Below the pieces are notes generated by a model. It searched no databases and was not told where the DNA came from. It saw nothing but the letters and a program-made list of their open reading frames with translations. From a virus, in IMG/VR virus record IMGVR_UViG_3300027861_000209, positions 1 to 22,793 of that record: a stretch of DNA of 22,793 nt. One strand, written 5' to 3'. The translations under genes were made by a program, and so were the position numbers. Below, in pieces: positions 21,485 through 22,793 of this stretch (the first letter of the stretch is position 1; each line of letters opens with the position of its first letter).

Positions 21485-22284
21485 GCGAAGCTCAAACCAT
21501 TGGGACGCTAGTAGAAGACGTTGAGGAAGACCTCAACCAGTTGACGTTCGGCAAGATCATGGATGGTGTGCTTACGCTGCCTGGTGGTGTTATCGATTCA
21601 GAGGGCAACCTGCATAAGGTTGTGAAGCTGCGAGAGATGACTGGTGAGGAAGAAGACATCCTTATCAGTAACTCGGTGAAGGGTCACGAGAAGATCGATA
21701 AGGTCCTCTCAAACTGTGTTACGCAGCTTGGTGACATCTCAGACAGGAAGTCAATCGAGCTTCAGGTTCGCCGTATGACTGTAGGGGACCGTGTTGTGCT
21801 CCTCATGGCTGTGCGCTCTCTGTCTCTAGGATCAGAGTACAGCTTTAGCTCGCAGTGCGATAACTGCGGGGCCAAGAACGACCATGAGGTTGATCTTCTT
21901 GAGCTAGACGTTAAGGAGGCTCCAGACCCTAAGCTGCGTGAGCAGACCCTCACCCTTCCTTCTGGCCGTAAGGCTACGCTGGCCGTTATGACTGGCGAAG
22001 GCGAGGCTCGTATCGCTAAGGCAACGCGAGGCAAGAAGCGCGGAGACGTGCTGAGCTTGAACATTATGGCTCGCCTTGTGGAGCTAGACGGCGCTCCAGC
22101 TGGAGTCAAGACAGTCAAGAAGCTGACTACGCGTGACCGCAAGGCTATTCGCCAGTGGTTCAGGGCTAACGAGGGTGGTGTTGACACTTCCCTGGAACTG
22201 TCTTGCGACAGCTGTGACTCTGAGTACGAGTCCGTGCTTGACGCTGGCCAGCCGGATTTTTTCTTCCCCAAGGACTCCGAGTAG
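21481..22284 (+). CDS. T4 gp26-like zinc-binding baseplate hub / tail assembly protein (zero-frame product)
   Basis: A 267-residue protein with the T4_baseplate (gp26-like) layout: an N-terminal region with TLPGGVIDSEGNLHKVVKLREMTGEEEDIL, a helical middle, and two Cys pairs. C126-x2-C129 lies in FSSQCDNCGAKNDHEVDL and C242-x2-C245 in LELSCDSCDSEYESVLD. These pairs probably bind one zinc. The end QPDFFFPKDSE is typical of this family (FF near the C-terminus). In many myophages this gene and the following frame act as tail assembly chaperones. The last codons contain the slippery heptamer at 22257-22263, giving access to the -1 frame. The start overlaps the RHH gene stop (ATGA). Confidence 0.75.
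   Translation: MSEAQTIGTLVEDVEEDLNQLTFGKIMDGVLTLPGGVIDSEGNLHKVVKLREMTGEEEDILISNSVKGHEKIDKVLSNCVTQLGDISDRKSIELQVRRMTVGDRVVLLMAVRSLSLGSEYSFSSQCDNCGAKNDHEVDLLELDVKEAPDPKLREQTLTLPSGRKATLAVMTGEGEARIAKATRGKKRGDVLSLNIMARLVELDGAPAGVKTVKKLTTRDRKAIRQWFRANEGGVDTSLELSCDSCDSEYESVLDAGQPDFFFPKDSE
22257..22263 (+). promoter_or_regulatory. -1 frameshift slippery heptamer T TTT TTC
   Basis: In the zero frame the codons are GAT TTT TTC, so the heptamer T-TTT-TTC has the canonical X-XXY-YYZ form for -1 slippage. Seven codons later the zero frame ends at TAG (22282-22284), while the -1 frame is open to 22646. Just downstream CCCCAAGGA (22266-22274) can pair with TCCTAGGGG (22286-22294), an 8-bp stem with one A-A mismatch and an 11-nt loop. 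GGGGCC (22291-22296) could alternatively pair with GGCCCC (22327-22332), a possible pseudoknot. The 2-nt spacer is shorter than usual. Confidence 0.65.
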
Positions 22285-22646
22285 ATCCTAGGGGCCAGTT
22301 TGCTGACGATGTTCCATTGCTCCTTAGGCCCCTTGGGGCCGAGGAGATGTTGCTGGGAGACCTGACGTTTTTTGGAAGACTGCTGAGATGGCAACCATCT
22401 GAAATCATGGCACTTCCTTATTCCCGAAGGGTGAAGCTCCGCGATATGAACCTTAAGATAGAGGAGGACACTAAGGAGCGTATGAAGGGAGGAGACGGCA
22501 AGTGGCGTAATTCGAGTAAACCACAGTCACCAAGAAGTGCTGTGTCTACCGAGCCTGATATGCGCAGTTATTCAATTGCGCCTCCCACTTCGTCTCCCCC
22601 TCCTTCTCGTAGGAGAAATCCTCGTCGTCCAAGAGGTCAGAAGTAA
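22263..22646 (+). CDS. -1 frameshift extension of the gp26-like protein (tail assembly chaperone type)
   Basis: This frame has no convincing start of its own at its 5' end. TTG 22317 is the nearest and lacks a ribosome binding site. It is open continuously from the slippery site. Slippage at TTC (22261-22263) would join 261 residues of the upstream protein to 127 new ones, for a 388-residue product. The extension reads LPQGLRVDPRGQFADDVPLL..., then GDLTFFGRLLRWQPSEIMALPYSRRVKLRDM. The latter is an aromatic/helical segment with the Pro-[YW]-S-R-R signature seen in second-frame tail assembly proteins. It ends with a Pro/Arg/Ser-rich tail. The arrangement is like lambda G/GT, although the upstream partner is gp26-like. 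Independent translation from an internal start is the alternative. Confidence 0.62.
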   Translation, partial: LPQGLRVDPRGQFADDVPLLLRPLGAEEMLLGDLTFFGRLLRWQPSEIMALPYSRRVKLRDMNLKIEEDTKERMKGGDGKWRNSSKPQSPRSAVSTEPDMRSYSIAPPTSSPPPSRRRNPRRPRGQK

Positions 22647-22663
22647 TGCAATCGATTGCATTA
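22644..22663. repeat. Palindrome family, copy 5 (20-bp perfect palindrome)
   Basis: TAATGCAATCGATTGCATTA is perfectly self-complementary over 20 bp. Its first three bases are the TAA stop of the frameshift extension, and it ends 12 nt before the ATG of the next gene. The core 14 bp are identical to copies at 1488 and 15337, and the outer arms are identical to the element at 19558. Confidence 0.65.
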
Positions 22664-22675
22664 GGGTAGGTCTAG

Positions 22676-22793
22676 ATGAGTCGCAACGGTAACGCCGTAA
22701 CACAGATAGAAGAGGACGAGATGGTCAGGCTCTATCAGTCTGGCTTTTCGTCCAATGACATCGGTAAGGAGCTAGGACGTTGCGGGCGTGGGG
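22676..22793 (+). CDS. N-terminus of a helix-turn-helix protein, possibly another homing endonuclease (3' end outside window)
   Basis: The 39 visible residues begin MSRNGNAVTQIEEDEMVRLY, then QSGFSSNDIGKELGRCGRG, a helix-turn-helix opening. It resembles the HTH of the homing endonuclease at 1172 (VRLYEEGRSMQSIADQMG): both have VRLY, a short turn, then an I-A/G-x-x-[ML/EL]-G helix. GGGTAGG lies upstream as a possible ribosome binding site. Its place after the tail assembly genes is where a tape measure gene would be expected, so an inserted mobile gene is plausible. The visible part is too short to assign further. Confidence 0.55.
   Translation, partial: MSRNGNAVTQIEEDEMVRLYQSGFSSNDIGKELGRCGRG

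Noticed and set aside
21481-21560. Targeting-like peptide in the gp26-like protein (LVE at residues 8-10)
   Set aside because: The protein belongs to a recognised baseplate/tail assembly family that is not packaged in the head, and the match is minimal.

Overview
The window is a dense, entirely plus-strand block of late (virion) genes from a large T4-like contractile-tailed phage. Conserved genes appear in T4-type order: the C-terminal part of a gp23-like major capsid protein, a gp13-like neck protein (5527), a gp14-like neck protein (9078), a gp15-like tail terminator (16250), the tail sheath (17353), two gp19-family tail tube proteins (19589 and 20601), and a gp26-like zinc-binding baseplate/tail-assembly protein (21481) whose frame continues by a probable -1 frameshift. 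There are no tRNA, rRNA, integrase or CRISPR signals. Nothing identifies the host firmly. Strong AGGAG-type ribosome binding sites, GTG starts and one possible leaderless promoter would fit an actinobacterial or similar host, but this is only inference. Genes are packed or overlapping, and no gene-free stretch exceeds about 155 bp.

Layout: 1-1016 capsid gene end. 1017-2227 an intergenic leader with a candidate promoter and hairpins, then a hybrid HNH-like/HTH/LAGLIDADG homing endonuclease. 2329-5517 four candidate internal-head or core proteins. 5527-9824 neck genes interleaved with small basic proteins. 9828-14339 three further cargo-like genes: one fused to a methyltransferase, one of 737 residues, and a small abundant-looking repeat protein. 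14345-15418 an unusual nested overlapping pair and a Cys-rich protein. 15387-17328 tail completion genes. 17353-21110 sheath and two tubes with two more cargo-like genes between them. 21263-22646 a ribbon-helix-helix protein and the frameshifted gp26-like gene. 22676-end the start of an HTH protein.

The main unexpected signal is that about eleven otherwise unrelated proteins begin with a short amphipathic helix ending in [LI]-x-E within about 25 residues. This resembles the capsid-targeting peptides of T4 internal proteins and the cleavage consensus of the T4 prohead protease gp21. The bodies are lysine-rich, histone-like, hydrophobic, His-rich or Met-rich. I infer a set of proteins packaged into the head and perhaps delivered with the DNA. 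One of them carries a C-terminal class I methyltransferase domain, fused exactly where a paralogous cargo protein ends.

A second signal is a repeated DNA palindrome, TGCAATCGATTGCA, with three exact and two near copies. Two copies are intergenic and extended to 20 nt. Similar 8-4-8 hairpins lie just upstream of the sheath and tube ribosome binding sites. The ribbon-helix-helix protein is an obvious, untested candidate for binding one of these elements.
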